Positions 29,313 through 41,802 of a stretch of DNA of 64,000 nt are shown here, piece after piece (position 1 is the first letter of the stretch; the number at the start of each line of letters is the position of its first letter). Both the position numbers and the translations under genes were made by a program. The DNA is taken from positions 1 through 64,000 of the forward strand of contig JAUTCR010000066.1 of assembly GCA_030673895.1 (NCBI GenBank), given 5' to 3'. Below the pieces are notes generated by a model. The model made no database searches. It saw nothing but the letters and a program-made list of their open reading frames with translations, and had not been told where the DNA came from. Source of the stretch: Verrucomicrobiota bacterium JB023 (GTDB lineage: Bacteria; Verrucomicrobiota; Verrucomicrobiia; Verrucomicrobiales; Akkermansiaceae).

Positions 29313-29372
29313 CCCCTCTCCCTCTCCCTCTCCCTCTCCCTCTTCCTCTCCCTCGGATCTCGCCTCTCTGTT
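29313..29372 (+). repeat. CTCTCC-type microsatellite
   Basis: Imperfect run of CCCTCT hexamers at about 29316-29362, directly after the DUF4177-like stop. Low-complexity sequence with no coding sign. Confidence 0.7.
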
Positions 29373-29390
29373 AGATTTCTGCGGGGGAAA

Positions 29391-29422
29391 GAAAAAAGCC
29401 GACTCCCTTGCGGAAGCCGGCC
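29391..29422 (-). terminator. Rho-independent terminator of groEL
   Basis: On the minus strand GCCGGCTTCC pairs (with two G-U pairs) with GGGAGTCGGC, followed by TTTTTTC. It begins about 26 bases after the groEL stop. Confidence 0.75.
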
Positions 29423-29447
29423 CTTGAAACAAAGTCAACGATGACGC

Positions 29448-31088
<1,641 letters not shown>

Positions 31089-31106
31089 CTACTAAAATTA
31101 TCGTAA

Positions 31107-31400
31107 TTAACCTTCAACGACACCGAGGATGTCGCTCTGAGAGAGGATGAGAAGGTCCTCGCCATTCACTTTGACGTCGGTTCCGCCGTACTTGGAGATG
31201 AGCACCTTGTCACCAACCTTGACGTGGAACTCGATGTCGTTGCCGTTGTCATCCTTACCGCCGGTTCCGAGGGAGACGACCTCAGCTTCCTGAGGCTTTT
31301 CCTTGGCACTGTCGGGAAGAACGATTCCTCCGGCACTGACTTCTTCTGCTTCCAGGCGCTTCACGAGCACCCGGGCTCCGAGTGGTTTTACATTAGCCAT
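31107..31400 (-). CDS. groES: Co-chaperonin GroES (Hsp10)
   Basis: 97 residues. Seen: VKPLGARVLVKRLEAEE at the start, TAGGIVLPD-type SAGGIVLPDSAKEKPQEA (mobile loop and after), and GDKVLISKYGGTDVKVNGE with LLILSQSDILGVVEG at the end. Immediately upstream of groEL on the same strand. Confidence 0.97.
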   Translation of the reverse strand: MANVKPLGARVLVKRLEAEEVSAGGIVLPDSAKEKPQEAEVVSLGTGGKDDNGNDIEFHVKVGDKVLISKYGGTDVKVNGEDLLILSQSDILGVVEG

Positions 31401-31434
31401 GTTTGTGTTTTCGTTTTTGGTTTGAGTTAAATGA

Positions 31435-31461
31435 CCCGCGCCGGAACGACTCCGGCACGGG
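31435..31461 (-). terminator. Strong hairpin between dnaK and groES
   Basis: On the minus strand CCCGTGCCGGA pairs with TCCGGCGCGGG (11 bp with one G-U), loop GTCGT. There is no good T run after it, so it may be a processing or stability element separating the dnaK and groESL messages rather than a full terminator. Confidence 0.5.
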
Positions 31462-31479
31462 AAAGCTTTCTAGGTTCAA

Positions 31480-33465
<1,986 letters not shown>

Positions 33466-33497
33466 TCAATTCTTCCCCCTTTCTCGCAAGAACGATG

Positions 33498-33524
33498 CCA
33501 GCACTCTATTTCAACGAGTTACAC
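33498..33524. promoter_or_regulatory. CIRCE-like element upstream of dnaK
   Basis: CCAGCACTC-N9-GAGTTACAC compares with the CIRCE consensus TTAGCACTC-N9-GAGTGCTAA: 7 of 9 in the left arm, spacing exactly nine, core GAGT in the right arm. It lies 78-104 bases before the dnaK start. Degenerate, so HrcA control is possible but not secure. Confidence 0.4.
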
Positions 33525-33647
33525 ACAATTACCCCCTCGAACCGCGCCATTGTGTCACGCTTTTCAAGGACACCCGCGTGTCAAACTGACCAACTGCGCC
33601 AATCGGGCCACCTTGACAAATCTAGCAACGTAAAACAATGTTACCAC

Positions 33648-33875
33648 ATGGTTAAGGAGATTCGAAAAATTGGAAACAGCAAAGGCCTCATTTTTGACTC
33701 CGCTATGCTGGAGGCGATGCATGTCGATGAGGGCGACCAAGTGAATATCGAGGTCCACGCGGGAGGGGCCATGACGATTACTCCTCTCAGACCCCGAATC
33801 TCTGCGGAAGAAGCCTCCAGTGCAGCGAAGGAAATCATTACCGCGAATAGCGAACTCTTTCGACGTCTCTCCTGA
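33648..33875 (+). CDS. AbrB/MazE-like antitoxin
   Basis: 75 residues. The N-terminal swapped-hairpin DNA-binding domain is visible in VKEIRKIGNSKGLIF, and VDEGDQVNIEVHAGGAMTITPL continues the AbrB fold. The C-terminus (about 50-75) is helical and would wrap the toxin. Start at ATG 33648; the upstream extension of the frame lacks coding character. Its stop overlaps the Doc start by one base (TGATG). It likely represses its own operon and neutralises the downstream toxin. Confidence 0.85.
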   Translation: MVKEIRKIGNSKGLIFDSAMLEAMHVDEGDQVNIEVHAGGAMTITPLRPRISAEEASSAAKEIITANSELFRRLS

Positions 33876-34270
33876 TGGAATTCAAGCACCCTAGTTACGA
33901 GGCCATACTCGCTATTCATGAACAGGTTCTGGCTGCTCATGGAGGAGGACAAGGTATTCGCAGCAAGGAACTGCTAGAATCCGCCTTATCTGGCCCCCAA
34001 GCTAGCTTTGGCAGAGAACCCATTATGAAAGATGGCATTGAGGTCGCAGCTGCCTACCTCTTTTACCTATGCCGTAACCAGCCCTTTGTTGATGGGAACA
34101 AACGAGTGGGGCTGGCGACGTGCCTCGTATTCTTAGGACTGAACCACCTTTCTGAATTTGAATCACTTGATGTCGATTCTTGGGAAGCCCTTACCCTCGA
34201 CGTCGCCTCTTTGAAACTCGATCGCGACCAGACCACGGAACGCCTGCGCGAGCTGATCGAGAAGAGCTAA
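33875..34270 (+). CDS. Doc-like (death-on-curing) toxin, Fic fold
   Basis: 131 residues. The family signature normally HxFxDxNKR appears as QPFVDGNKRVGLATCLVFL (residues 69-77 for the motif), with the usual N-terminal IHEQVLAAHGGGQGIRSKELLESAL. Doc toxins phosphorylate EF-Tu; others of the fold AMPylate. The catalytic His of the motif is Gln69 here, so activity may be lost or altered; Asp73, Asn75, Lys76 and Arg77 are kept. Coupled to the AbrB-type antitoxin; the pair is visibly AT-richer than the flanking genes. Confidence 0.85.
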   Translation: MEFKHPSYEAILAIHEQVLAAHGGGQGIRSKELLESALSGPQASFGREPIMKDGIEVAAAYLFYLCRNQPFVDGNKRVGLATCLVFLGLNHLSEFESLDVDSWEALTLDVASLKLDRDQTTERLRELIEKS

Positions 34271-34336
34271 TCTCCGACAATTCCCCAAAAGCGGGCGTGA
34301 CGGCCACCCTACCTTGTGGTTTCCCTCTGCCACCGC

Positions 34337-36235
34337 ATGTCCACCCTTCTTTCCGCGACCGAAATTAAGCTCAGCTACGGCTACCAAACTCTCCTCGACG
34401 GGGTCACCCTCGCCATCGGCGAAGGAGAAAAGGCCGGTCTGGTCGGTCGGAACGGCTGCGGAAAGACCTCTCTTCTCAAGATCCTTGCCGGGGTCAATCA
34501 GCCGGATTCCGGAGACATCGCTCTCCGCCGTGGTATCCGCGTCGGCTACTTGCCGCAAGAGTTCGAGCTCGATCCTCAGCTCAGCGTCTATGACAACATC
34601 CTCGCCGGAGCTGCCGACCTCGCGGAAGCTGTTCGAAAATACGAAGCCGGAGAAGGCACGGAGCAGGAACTGGCCGATCTCCTCCACTTCATCGAACACG
34701 CCGACGGATGGAATCTCGAAAACCGAATCAAGGCCACCGCTTCCGCACTCGGCACCCCACCCTTCGACGAGCACATTGAGAATCTCTCGGGAGGGGAAAA
34801 GCGCCGCGTCGCCCTCTGCCAGGCCCTCGTCAGCCAACCTGATCTCCTCCTGCTCGACGAGCCCACCAACCACCTTGATGCGGAATCCATTCGCTGGCTG
34901 GAGGCCACGCTCAAAAACTTCACCGGCGCGGTCATCTTCGTGACCCACGACCGCTATTTCCTCGACGTCATCGCCACCCGAATCCTCGAGATCGATCAAG
35001 GCAAAGCCTTCTCTCACGACGGCAACTACACCGCCTATCTGGAGAGCAAAGCCATCCGCCAGCAAATCGCGGAACAAACCGAGCGCCGCCGCCAACGCTT
35101 CCTGCGCGAGGAGCTCGAGTGGGTCCGCGCCGGGGTGAAGGCCCGCACCACGAAGTCCCGCACCCGGCTGGACAAATTCTACGAAGTCGAGGGCCTGGAA
35201 GCTCCACCCGAGGAGCGGGAGATGGACCTCCTCATCCCTCCTCCGCCCGAGCTTGGCAACGTGGTCATCGAGCTGGAAAAGGCGGGCCTCAATATTGGCA
35301 GCGAGACCGACCCGCGCTGGCTCTTCCGCAAGCTCGACCTCTCCCTGGAGCCGGGCACCTGCACCGGCATCGTCGGACGCAATGGCTCAGGCAAGACCAC
35401 CCTGCTCAAGCTCTGTCTCGGTCAGCTCAAGCCCACCGAGGGCCAAGCCACCATCGGCAAGCGGGTGAAGGTGAACTACATCGACCAGAACCGGATGCAA
35501 ATCGCAGGCTCCGGCTCGCTCTTGGACGAAGTGGCCGAGGGCAACGAGAAAATTCAATTCGGCGACGAGCTCATCGGAGCCCGCGCCTATCTGCGCCGCT
35601 TCCTCTTCAGCGATGATCGCATCAACGAGCGCGTCGACCTCCTCTCCGGAGGAGAGCGCGCCCGCCTCATGCTGGCCAAGGTCCTGAAAACCGGCGGCAA
35701 CCTTCTCGTGCTCGATGAGCCCACCAACGACCTTGATCTCCCCTCCCTCCGCATGCTGGAGGAAGCCCTCGCGGTCTTTCCCGGCACCGTCATCTGCGTC
35801 TCCCACGACCGCTACTTCCTCGACCGCATCTGCGACCAGATCGTCGCCTTCGAGGAAGGAGAGGTCATCGTCCAGCCCGGCAACTATTCCTACTATCTCG
35901 AAAAGAGAACCGCCCGTGAGAATGCACTCCGGGCGCAGATGCAAGCTTACGAGAAACCCAGTAGCAAACCTGCGCCTAAGAAATCGAACAAACCGAAACC
36001 TCTTTCTAACAAAGAACGCGCCGACTTGGAAACGATCGAGGAACGCATCATGGAAGCCGAGGAAGTGGTCGCGACGATCGAGGAACGACTCAATGATGCC
36101 AACTGGCAGGCCGAGAACTATGAGGAGCTTCCGGCAGAGACCAAGAAGCTCGAAGAGGCAAGGGAAGCCGTGGCCGCCATCTATGCCCGCTGGGAAGAGC
36201 TGGAAGCTCGCGTCGCGGAGATTGAAGCCGGTTAG
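34337..36235 (+). CDS. uup: ABC-F family ATPase, Uup type
   Basis: 632 residues with two ABC domains: GLVGRNGCGKTSLL and LSGGEKRRVALCQAL with LLLLDEPTNHLD in the first, GIVGRNGSGKTTLLKL, LLSGGERARLMLAKVL and LVLDEPTNDLD in the second. There are no membrane segments. The C-terminal coiled coil (about 545-630) is the Uup DNA/ribosome-binding extension. ABC-F proteins act at the ribosome E site or in replication-associated repair. Start is ATG 34337 (MSTLLSATEIKLSYG). Confidence 0.9.
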   Translation: MSTLLSATEIKLSYGYQTLLDGVTLAIGEGEKAGLVGRNGCGKTSLLKILAGVNQPDSGDIALRRGIRVGYLPQEFELDPQLSVYDNILAGAADLAEAVRKYEAGEGTEQELADLLHFIEHADGWNLENRIKATASALGTPPFDEHIENLSGGEKRRVALCQALVSQPDLLLLDEPTNHLDAESIRWLEATLKNFTGAVIFVTHDRYFLDVIATRILEIDQGKAFSHDGNYTAYLESKAIRQQIAEQTERRRQRFLREELEWVRAGVKARTTKSRTRLDKFYEVEGLEAPPEEREMDLLIPPPPELGNVVIELEKAGLNIGSETDPRWLFRKLDLSLEPGTCTGIVGRNGSGKTTLLKLCLGQLKPTEGQATIGKRVKVNYIDQNRMQIAGSGSLLDEVAEGNEKIQFGDELIGARAYLRRFLFSDDRINERVDLLSGGERARLMLAKVLKTGGNLLVLDEPTNDLDLPSLRMLEEALAVFPGTVICVSHDRYFLDRICDQIVAFEEGEVIVQPGNYSYYLEKRTARENALRAQMQAYEKPSSKPAPKKSNKPKPLSNKERADLETIEERIMEAEEVVATIEERLNDANWQAENYEELPAETKKLEEAREAVAAIYARWEELEARVAEIEAG

Positions 36236-36245
36236 GTCGCTTCAA

Positions 36246-36275
36246 TAAAAAAGGCGACCCGGAGGCCGCCTTTCC
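36246..36275. terminator. Bidirectional terminator between uup and azurin genes
   Basis: AAAGGCG and CGCCTTT are inverted arms flanked by A on the left and T on the right. It lies between two convergent stop codons (36235 and 36300). Confidence 0.7.
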
Positions 36276-36299
36276 ACATCGTTTGAAGAGGGGAAGTCC

Positions 36300-36791
36300 T
36301 TACTTCGCCTCGACAGTCATCACACCCTTCATCACGGCTGCGTGGCCGGGGAAGGTGCAGACATATTCGTATTTCCCGGGCGCGGGAGCGGTGAAAGTCA
36401 CGGTTTCCTCCTCGTCTGGTCCGAGGATTTTGGTCGCAGCCACGACGGCTTTCAACTTCTCCTCGTCATCAGGAAGGCCGGTGGTGTCCTTGTTTGCCAT
36501 TCCCGCCATCGCGAACTGCATGCTGTTGGTGCCGGGCTCAAGAATCACGAGATTGTGGCCCATCGCGATCTTGGGCAGCTTGCCGATGTTCTTGAAAGTC
36601 AGTGCCACGGTCTCGCCTTCGGTGACCGTAAATTCCTTTTTGTCGTACTGCATCTGGTCGTTACCAGTGACGACCACTTCGACATCGGCCTTCTTGGCTT
36701 CTGCCTTCGCTTCCGCTGCTTTCTCCTCCTGCGCCATCAGCGCGGTGGGAGCGAGAAGCGCCAATCCTGTTGCCATGATCAATGTTTTCAT
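36300..36791 (-). CDS. Azurin-like periplasmic copper protein
   Basis: 163 residues. Signal peptide (cleavage after LMA, about residue 20), then an Ala/Lys/Glu-rich linker and a cupredoxin domain. Type-1 copper ligands are all visible: His79 in MGHNL, Cys145 and His150 in YVCTFPGH, Met154 in AAVMKG. It is likely a small electron carrier in the periplasm. Convergent with uup. Confidence 0.92.
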   Translation of the reverse strand: MKTLIMATGLALLAPTALMAQEEKAAEAKAEAKKADVEVVVTGNDQMQYDKKEFTVTEGETVALTFKNIGKLPKIAMGHNLVILEPGTNSMQFAMAGMANKDTTGLPDDEEKLKAVVAATKILGPDEEETVTFTAPAPGKYEYVCTFPGHAAVMKGVMTVEAK

Positions 36792-36884
36792 TGCTGGGGA
36801 ATGTTCTACCCAAGTGGCGAATTTCGCAAAAGGAAATCGTCACTCAATTTTGCGATATCCGGCTCCTTTCTTGCGCCTTGGCCC

Positions 36885-39800
36885 TCACGATTCAAGAATA
36901 TCCAAGACCTCTTGCTCACTAATGCCTGCCCCGCTTCCGCCTCCATCGACAAGGGATTCGATCAGCCCCCGCTTCTTCTCCTGAAGCGCGAGAATCTTCT
37001 CTTCCACCGTGTCTCTGGCGATCAATTTGTAGCTCGTCACGACGCGCGTTTGCCCAATCCGGTAGGCCCGGTCCGTCGCTTGAGCCTCCACGGCCGGGTT
37101 CCACCACGGGTCGACATGAATGACCGTATCCGCGCCTGTTAGATTAAGTCCCACGCCCCCGGCTTTGAGGGAAATCAAGAAGATAGGGATGCTCTCATCC
37201 TCTTGGAAACGCTTCACCACCCCGGTCCGGTCCTTGGTGGACCCGTCCAGATAGCAGAAATTCCACCCTTTGGCGGCCAGCATGGGCACCATGGCCTGGA
37301 GGAATTTGACGAACTGGGAGAAAATCAGAATCCGGTGCCCCCCCTCGATGGCCTCTTCCAATAGTTCTTCGAGAACGGCGATCTTGACGCCCGCCTCTTC
37401 CTCCTCGAGTCCGGTGAGCCGTAAATCGCAACAGGCCTGCCGCAGCCGGAGCAGGGAAGTCAGTGCCACCATTCGTTTGGCGCCTCCCTCGGCTTCGCCC
37501 ACCCGTTGCCGGCTCTCGCGGAGGATCGCCTCATAGACTTGGCGTTGCCGCTTGCCGAGGGTGACGTGGTGGACCTGCTCGATCTTCTCGGGCAATTCGG
37601 TGGCCACTTCCGACTTGAGGCGACGGAGGATGAAAGGCTTCATCCGGCGGGCCAATCGCGCGCGCAAGGCCGGGTCATCGCCTTTGGCCAACGGCTTCTC
37701 ATAGCGCTCGGCGAAATCGCTCCGCTTCCCGAGATAGCCAGGCTGCACAAAGCGCATGATACTCCAGAGGTCCTTCACCGAGTTTTCTACGGGAGTTCCC
37801 GTAAGAGCGAAGCGCCTCTCCCCGCTAAGGAGGAAGGTCGCCTTGGAGACCTGGGCCTCGGGATTCTTAATGGCCTGGGCTTCATCCAGGATGATCGCGG
37901 TGAAGCCCCACTGCTTCCACGTGTCAATGTCCTGCCTGAGCAAGGCGTAGCTCGTGATGAGAACATCAGCCGCCTCACCCTGCTTCGCGAGCACCTGCTT
38001 CCGCTTTGGCCCCTCGACCGCGAGAACGTTCATAGTCGGGAAAAACTTCTCGGCTTCAGCCACCCAATTCCCGACCAATGAGGAGGGACAGACGACGAGC
38101 GATTGGCCACCGGTGGCGTAGATGAAGGTGAGCGTCTGGAGCGTCTTACCCAGGCCCATGTCATCGGCGAGGATGCCTCCCAGGCCGGACTCCGCGAGCT
38201 TCAGCATCCATTCCACCCCCTCCCGTTGATAAGGCCGCAGGATGTCACCCGCCGGGCCCAGATCCCACTCCCACTCTTCTTCCTGCCAAGGACCCCGGCC
38301 AGCCACTTTCAGCAGACCCTCCCGCACGGCCTCGCGGAGGTAGCCGGACTGCGCCGCATCCACCTTCATCACTCCCGCTCCCACCTGCCGACCCTCCAGA
38401 TCCCGCTGTAGCTCGGCAATCTCGAGAGCGACCGCCTCCTCCATGACCACCACCCGACCGTCCGGCAAGGTCCGCTGCCCCCCTTCCCCGCCTTGAAAGA
38501 TGCGCTGCACCTCCGCCGCATTGAGCGCATTGCCGTTGCTCGTGCGATAGGCCAGGGAAACCTCGAACCAGTCCTCCCCGCTGCCCCGGAAGTCCATCTC
38601 CGGCGTGACCTCCACCACCTGCCCCGCCGCATGGCGAAAGCGCTCTCCCTCCTGCACCTCCCAATCTGCCGGAACCCGCTCACGCCCATAGGCATGGAAG
38701 CGCACAATCTCGTCCTTCTCTCTCATCACCCATTGCGAGCGATTCCCCGTCTCCCCTCGCCCGGACCGCGCCTTGAGCTTCTCAAAACCCCACTCTGCCA
38801 GGAAGGCGCGGGCCACTCGCTCGCTCTCTTCATCAGGCAAAAAGGAAATGTCTCCCTCCGGAGCATAGTCAAAGGACAGCTCGGCTTCCAAATGATTGAG
38901 CGACCCCTCGAGCACGAGATGAACGCGGGGCTTCCTCACCACCGGGAGCTGGGCCTCGATTTGGCTCAGATCAAAGTGCCTTGCCAACTCTTCGCGCTCC
39001 CGACCAGCATCAGCAAGCGAGATTCCGCTGGTGAACACCGCCCGCAGATTTTCACGCAACCCCACGCCGAGAGGGAGTAGCTGGGGCCGCCCGGACGTCG
39101 TTAAAAAGAGCCAGGCCCGCGACTCATCTACCAGCAGCACCCCGTCCGGTTTGAGACCGACCCGCTTGCCTTCGATCATCAGGGCAGGCCGCTTGTCCAA
39201 GCGGCCACCTGGCAGGACCTTTTCCTTCTTACCGAGAGAAACCCGCCCGTGCCCGCCAAGCCCGTCGAGAAGATCAAGGAACTCCGCCTTGGTGAGAAAA
39301 CCCATCCCGGGCACCTCCTGCGGCGAGATGGCTTGGAGAGCCTCCAGCACCCCGGCATCCGCCTCACTGACAAAAAGCAGCTCCCCCTTGGGTAAGGCGC
39401 TCAACATCGCCTTCGCCCCACTCTCCACTTCCTCCACCTCCACGCCGATCATCAGCTGACCCGCCTGCCAGCTCTTCTCAAGATTGAGTGGCAAAAGAAT
39501 GGCCAACCGGACCGCGCGCGCCTCTCCCGCCTCCTCGAACGTCCAGCGCGGCCAATTCTCGCTGACCTCGATGGCAGCCGCCTCCCGCTCGCGGGGTTCC
39601 GCCTCCTTGCGCTCACGGGGATTGAGAACCTCCAAGCCCACCGCGACCACATGCGGGCACACGGTCCCGAATTTCCTCGCCAGGTAGCACCCGCACTCGT
39701 TCTCCACGTCGGTCTTTGAGTGAATGCGCAGGCGGGCCACCCCGCTCTTGCCCGTTCCCTTCACTTTACCCTCGAGCACGCCACCCTCCCACGAGGCCTC

Positions 39801-39896
39801 TCTCACGGCCCCGGCCCGCCAGATTCCCCTCGCCTCCTTCATCACCTTCCACCCCGCCATCTCCATCAGTGCCTTTTCCGTCAGCTCGAAAGTCAT
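36885..39896 (-). CDS. SWIM-domain SNF2 family helicase
   Basis: About 1003 residues from ATG 39896. A SWIM zinc finger (CxC...CxH: CGCYLARKFGTVCPHVV) lies near residues 70-90. The C-terminal half is a Snf2 ATPase: ILADDMGLGKTLQTLTF (motif I), DEAQAIKNPEAQVSKA (motif II), RFALTGTPVENSVKDLWS (III), then LIFSQFVKF, FLISLKAGGVGLNLTGAD and DPWWNPAVEAQATDRAYRIG (IV-VI). Such proteins remodel nucleic acid-protein complexes; the cellular role in bacteria is poorly known. Divergent from the GH13 gene, with 179 bases between starts. Confidence 0.92.
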   Translation of the reverse strand: MTFELTEKALMEMAGWKVMKEARGIWRAGAVREASWEGGVLEGKVKGTGKSGVARLRIHSKTDVENECGCYLARKFGTVCPHVVAVGLEVLNPRERKEAEPREREAAAIEVSENWPRWTFEEAGEARAVRLAILLPLNLEKSWQAGQLMIGVEVEEVESGAKAMLSALPKGELLFVSEADAGVLEALQAISPQEVPGMGFLTKAEFLDLLDGLGGHGRVSLGKKEKVLPGGRLDKRPALMIEGKRVGLKPDGVLLVDESRAWLFLTTSGRPQLLPLGVGLRENLRAVFTSGISLADAGREREELARHFDLSQIEAQLPVVRKPRVHLVLEGSLNHLEAELSFDYAPEGDISFLPDEESERVARAFLAEWGFEKLKARSGRGETGNRSQWVMREKDEIVRFHAYGRERVPADWEVQEGERFRHAAGQVVEVTPEMDFRGSGEDWFEVSLAYRTSNGNALNAAEVQRIFQGGEGGQRTLPDGRVVVMEEAVALEIAELQRDLEGRQVGAGVMKVDAAQSGYLREAVREGLLKVAGRGPWQEEEWEWDLGPAGDILRPYQREGVEWMLKLAESGLGGILADDMGLGKTLQTLTFIYATGGQSLVVCPSSLVGNWVAEAEKFFPTMNVLAVEGPKRKQVLAKQGEAADVLITSYALLRQDIDTWKQWGFTAIILDEAQAIKNPEAQVSKATFLLSGERRFALTGTPVENSVKDLWSIMRFVQPGYLGKRSDFAERYEKPLAKGDDPALRARLARRMKPFILRRLKSEVATELPEKIEQVHHVTLGKRQRQVYEAILRESRQRVGEAEGGAKRMVALTSLLRLRQACCDLRLTGLEEEEAGVKIAVLEELLEEAIEGGHRILIFSQFVKFLQAMVPMLAAKGWNFCYLDGSTKDRTGVVKRFQEDESIPIFLISLKAGGVGLNLTGADTVIHVDPWWNPAVEAQATDRAYRIGQTRVVTSYKLIARDTVEEKILALQEKKRGLIESLVDGGGSGAGISEQEVLDILES

Positions 39897-40075
39897 CGCT
39901 GGCGAAAGGTCAGCATCATCGCCCTGCAAAGGCAATCCCCCACCCAATCCCTCACAAATTGGCAAGCCAAGTCGCGCGATCTGCACGTCCTGATCAGCCG
40001 GGTGGCACCCCGCTCACCTTGTCCTTCAACAGCTTCCGACCTGGCACTCCGCCTGCCAAGCCTTCCAGCAAATCC

Positions 40076-41728
40076 ATGGCCACCATCGAGTTCAAGCTAT
40101 TCGCCCCTTACAACAAGGAAGCCGCTCTTTTGGCCGACTTCACGGACTGGGAACCCGCCCCCATGAGCAAGGGGGATGACGGCCACTTCCGGCTGGAGAC
40201 CGAACTGGAGGATGGCCGCTACCTCTACCGCTTTCGAGTGGCGAGCAAGAGCTGGTTCCACGAGGAAAACCAACTGGTCGAGGTGACCGACCCCTATGCC
40301 TTCGAGGTCGTGGATGACGAGTATCAGAACGGCGTCATCGAAATCCGCGACGGGCAGCAGGTCACTCCCCCGCAGCATGAGTGGCAGCACGACGGCAAGC
40401 CTCTCCCCGGCAACCAGGAGATCATCATCTACGAGCTGCTCGTGCACGACTTCAGCGGAGAAGCCGCCGATGCGGGAGAGCGGGGAACCTTCGCCAAGGT
40501 TCGTGGGAAACTGGACTACTTGAGGGAGCTCGGCATCAATGCTGTCGAGCTCTTGCCAATTGGCGAATATCCGGGCCGCGACGGCTGGGGCTACAATCCC
40601 CGGCACTTCTTCGCTACCGAATCAAGCTACGGAGGAGCGGAAGAGCTGGCCCGTCTCATCGACGAGCTTCACGGTGCAGGCATCCGCGTCTTGAAGGACG
40701 GGATCTACAATCATGCCGAAGCCTCAAGCCCGCTGGCGGGAATTGATCACGATTATTGGTTTCACCATGAGCCCAAGGACGAGGAGTATCATTGGGGCCC
40801 GGAGTTCAATTACCAAATGCGGGACGACCGCTTCGATGTCATGCCCGCCCGTCAATTCATCGGGCGAGCCGTCACCCACTGGATTCGGGATTTTCACTTC
40901 GACGGCCTGCGGCTGGATGCTGCGGCGCAAATTCGGGATCCGGAGGTCTTGGCTTGGCTACACGACGAGGCGTTTCGCCAGACTGCGGACAAGCCTTTCC
41001 TCGTCGTCGCGGAGCACATCCCGGATTCTCCTGACCTGGTGCAGCCAGACGGCCCGCTCGACGGCTGCTGGCATGAAACCTTTTACAACACGGTCAAGAA
41101 CGCCCTCGTGCATGGAGAGGCTCGGCCCCAAGCCCTCATGGACGTCATTGATCCCCGCCGCCGGGGCTACGAGAGCGGACTTCGCGTCATTAACTACCTT
41201 GCCAATCACGACCACCCCCAGCTCATGGCCGAGCTGGGCCAGGCGGGAATCACCGGGGAGGCAGCCTTCCGACGCGCGCGGCTCGGAGCCATCCTGCTCC
41301 TTACCTCGATGGGCATCCCCCTGATTTGGTGTGGCGAGGAATTCGGCGACTACCGCGACAAGGTGCTGGAAGCCAATCCCGTGCATTGGGATTTACTCGA
41401 GAACGAGCCGAACCAGGAACTCCACGCTCTCTACAAGGGCCTCATCCAGCTACGACGGACCAATGGCGCGCTCCAAGGCTCCCACCTCGACTTCTTCCAC
41501 TTGGATGAGGAGCTGCCCCTCATCGCCTTCGTGCGCTGGAATGATGAGGGCTCGAGGGTGGTCGTCATCGCCAATTTCTCGGACCAGTTCTTGGCTGATT
41601 ACCTGCTGGACGACTTCCCCGCTGATGGAACGTGGAAGGATTGGGTCAATGGGCATGAAATCGAAGTCGAGCAACGCAAGCTCTCCCTCGACATTTCGGA
41701 ATGGGAAGCCCGCGTTCTGGTGATCTGA
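40076..41728 (+). CDS. GH13 alpha-amylase-family enzyme (trehalohydrolase/branching-like)
   Basis: About 550 residues from ATG 40076 (MATIEFKLFAPYNKEAALL). An N-terminal CBM48-like domain (about 1-100, FTDWEPAPM) is followed by a GH13 barrel: YELLVHDFS, LGINAVELLPIGEYPG, VLKDGIYNHA (region I), FDGLRLDAAAQI (nucleophile Asp), FLVVAEHIP (acid/base Glu), and INYLANHDHP (third Asp). It resembles malto-oligosyltrehalose trehalohydrolase and glycogen branching enzymes; the exact linkage cannot be told. The reading frame is open to 39716 but that stretch overlaps the helicase gene and is not convincing. Confidence 0.85.
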   Translation: MATIEFKLFAPYNKEAALLADFTDWEPAPMSKGDDGHFRLETELEDGRYLYRFRVASKSWFHEENQLVEVTDPYAFEVVDDEYQNGVIEIRDGQQVTPPQHEWQHDGKPLPGNQEIIIYELLVHDFSGEAADAGERGTFAKVRGKLDYLRELGINAVELLPIGEYPGRDGWGYNPRHFFATESSYGGAEELARLIDELHGAGIRVLKDGIYNHAEASSPLAGIDHDYWFHHEPKDEEYHWGPEFNYQMRDDRFDVMPARQFIGRAVTHWIRDFHFDGLRLDAAAQIRDPEVLAWLHDEAFRQTADKPFLVVAEHIPDSPDLVQPDGPLDGCWHETFYNTVKNALVHGEARPQALMDVIDPRRRGYESGLRVINYLANHDHPQLMAELGQAGITGEAAFRRARLGAILLLTSMGIPLIWCGEEFGDYRDKVLEANPVHWDLLENEPNQELHALYKGLIQLRRTNGALQGSHLDFFHLDEELPLIAFVRWNDEGSRVVVIANFSDQFLADYLLDDFPADGTWKDWVNGHEIEVEQRKLSLDISEWEARVLVI

Positions 41729-41802
41729 AGAGCAAGGCCTCGCTTGCCAAATTTGCTTTTTTTGACCGTGAAATCCGCTTGGCACAGTGAGAAGCTACCC
41801 CC

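Noticed and set aside
29313-29372. CT-rich tract as a CRISPR-like or regulatory repeat
   Set aside because: Irregular hexamer run without spacers; simple microsatellite.
39716-40075. N-terminal extension of the GH13 protein
   Set aside because: Overlaps the 5' end of the divergent helicase gene and is Pro/Ser-rich shadow sequence; CBM48 homology starts at ATG 40076.
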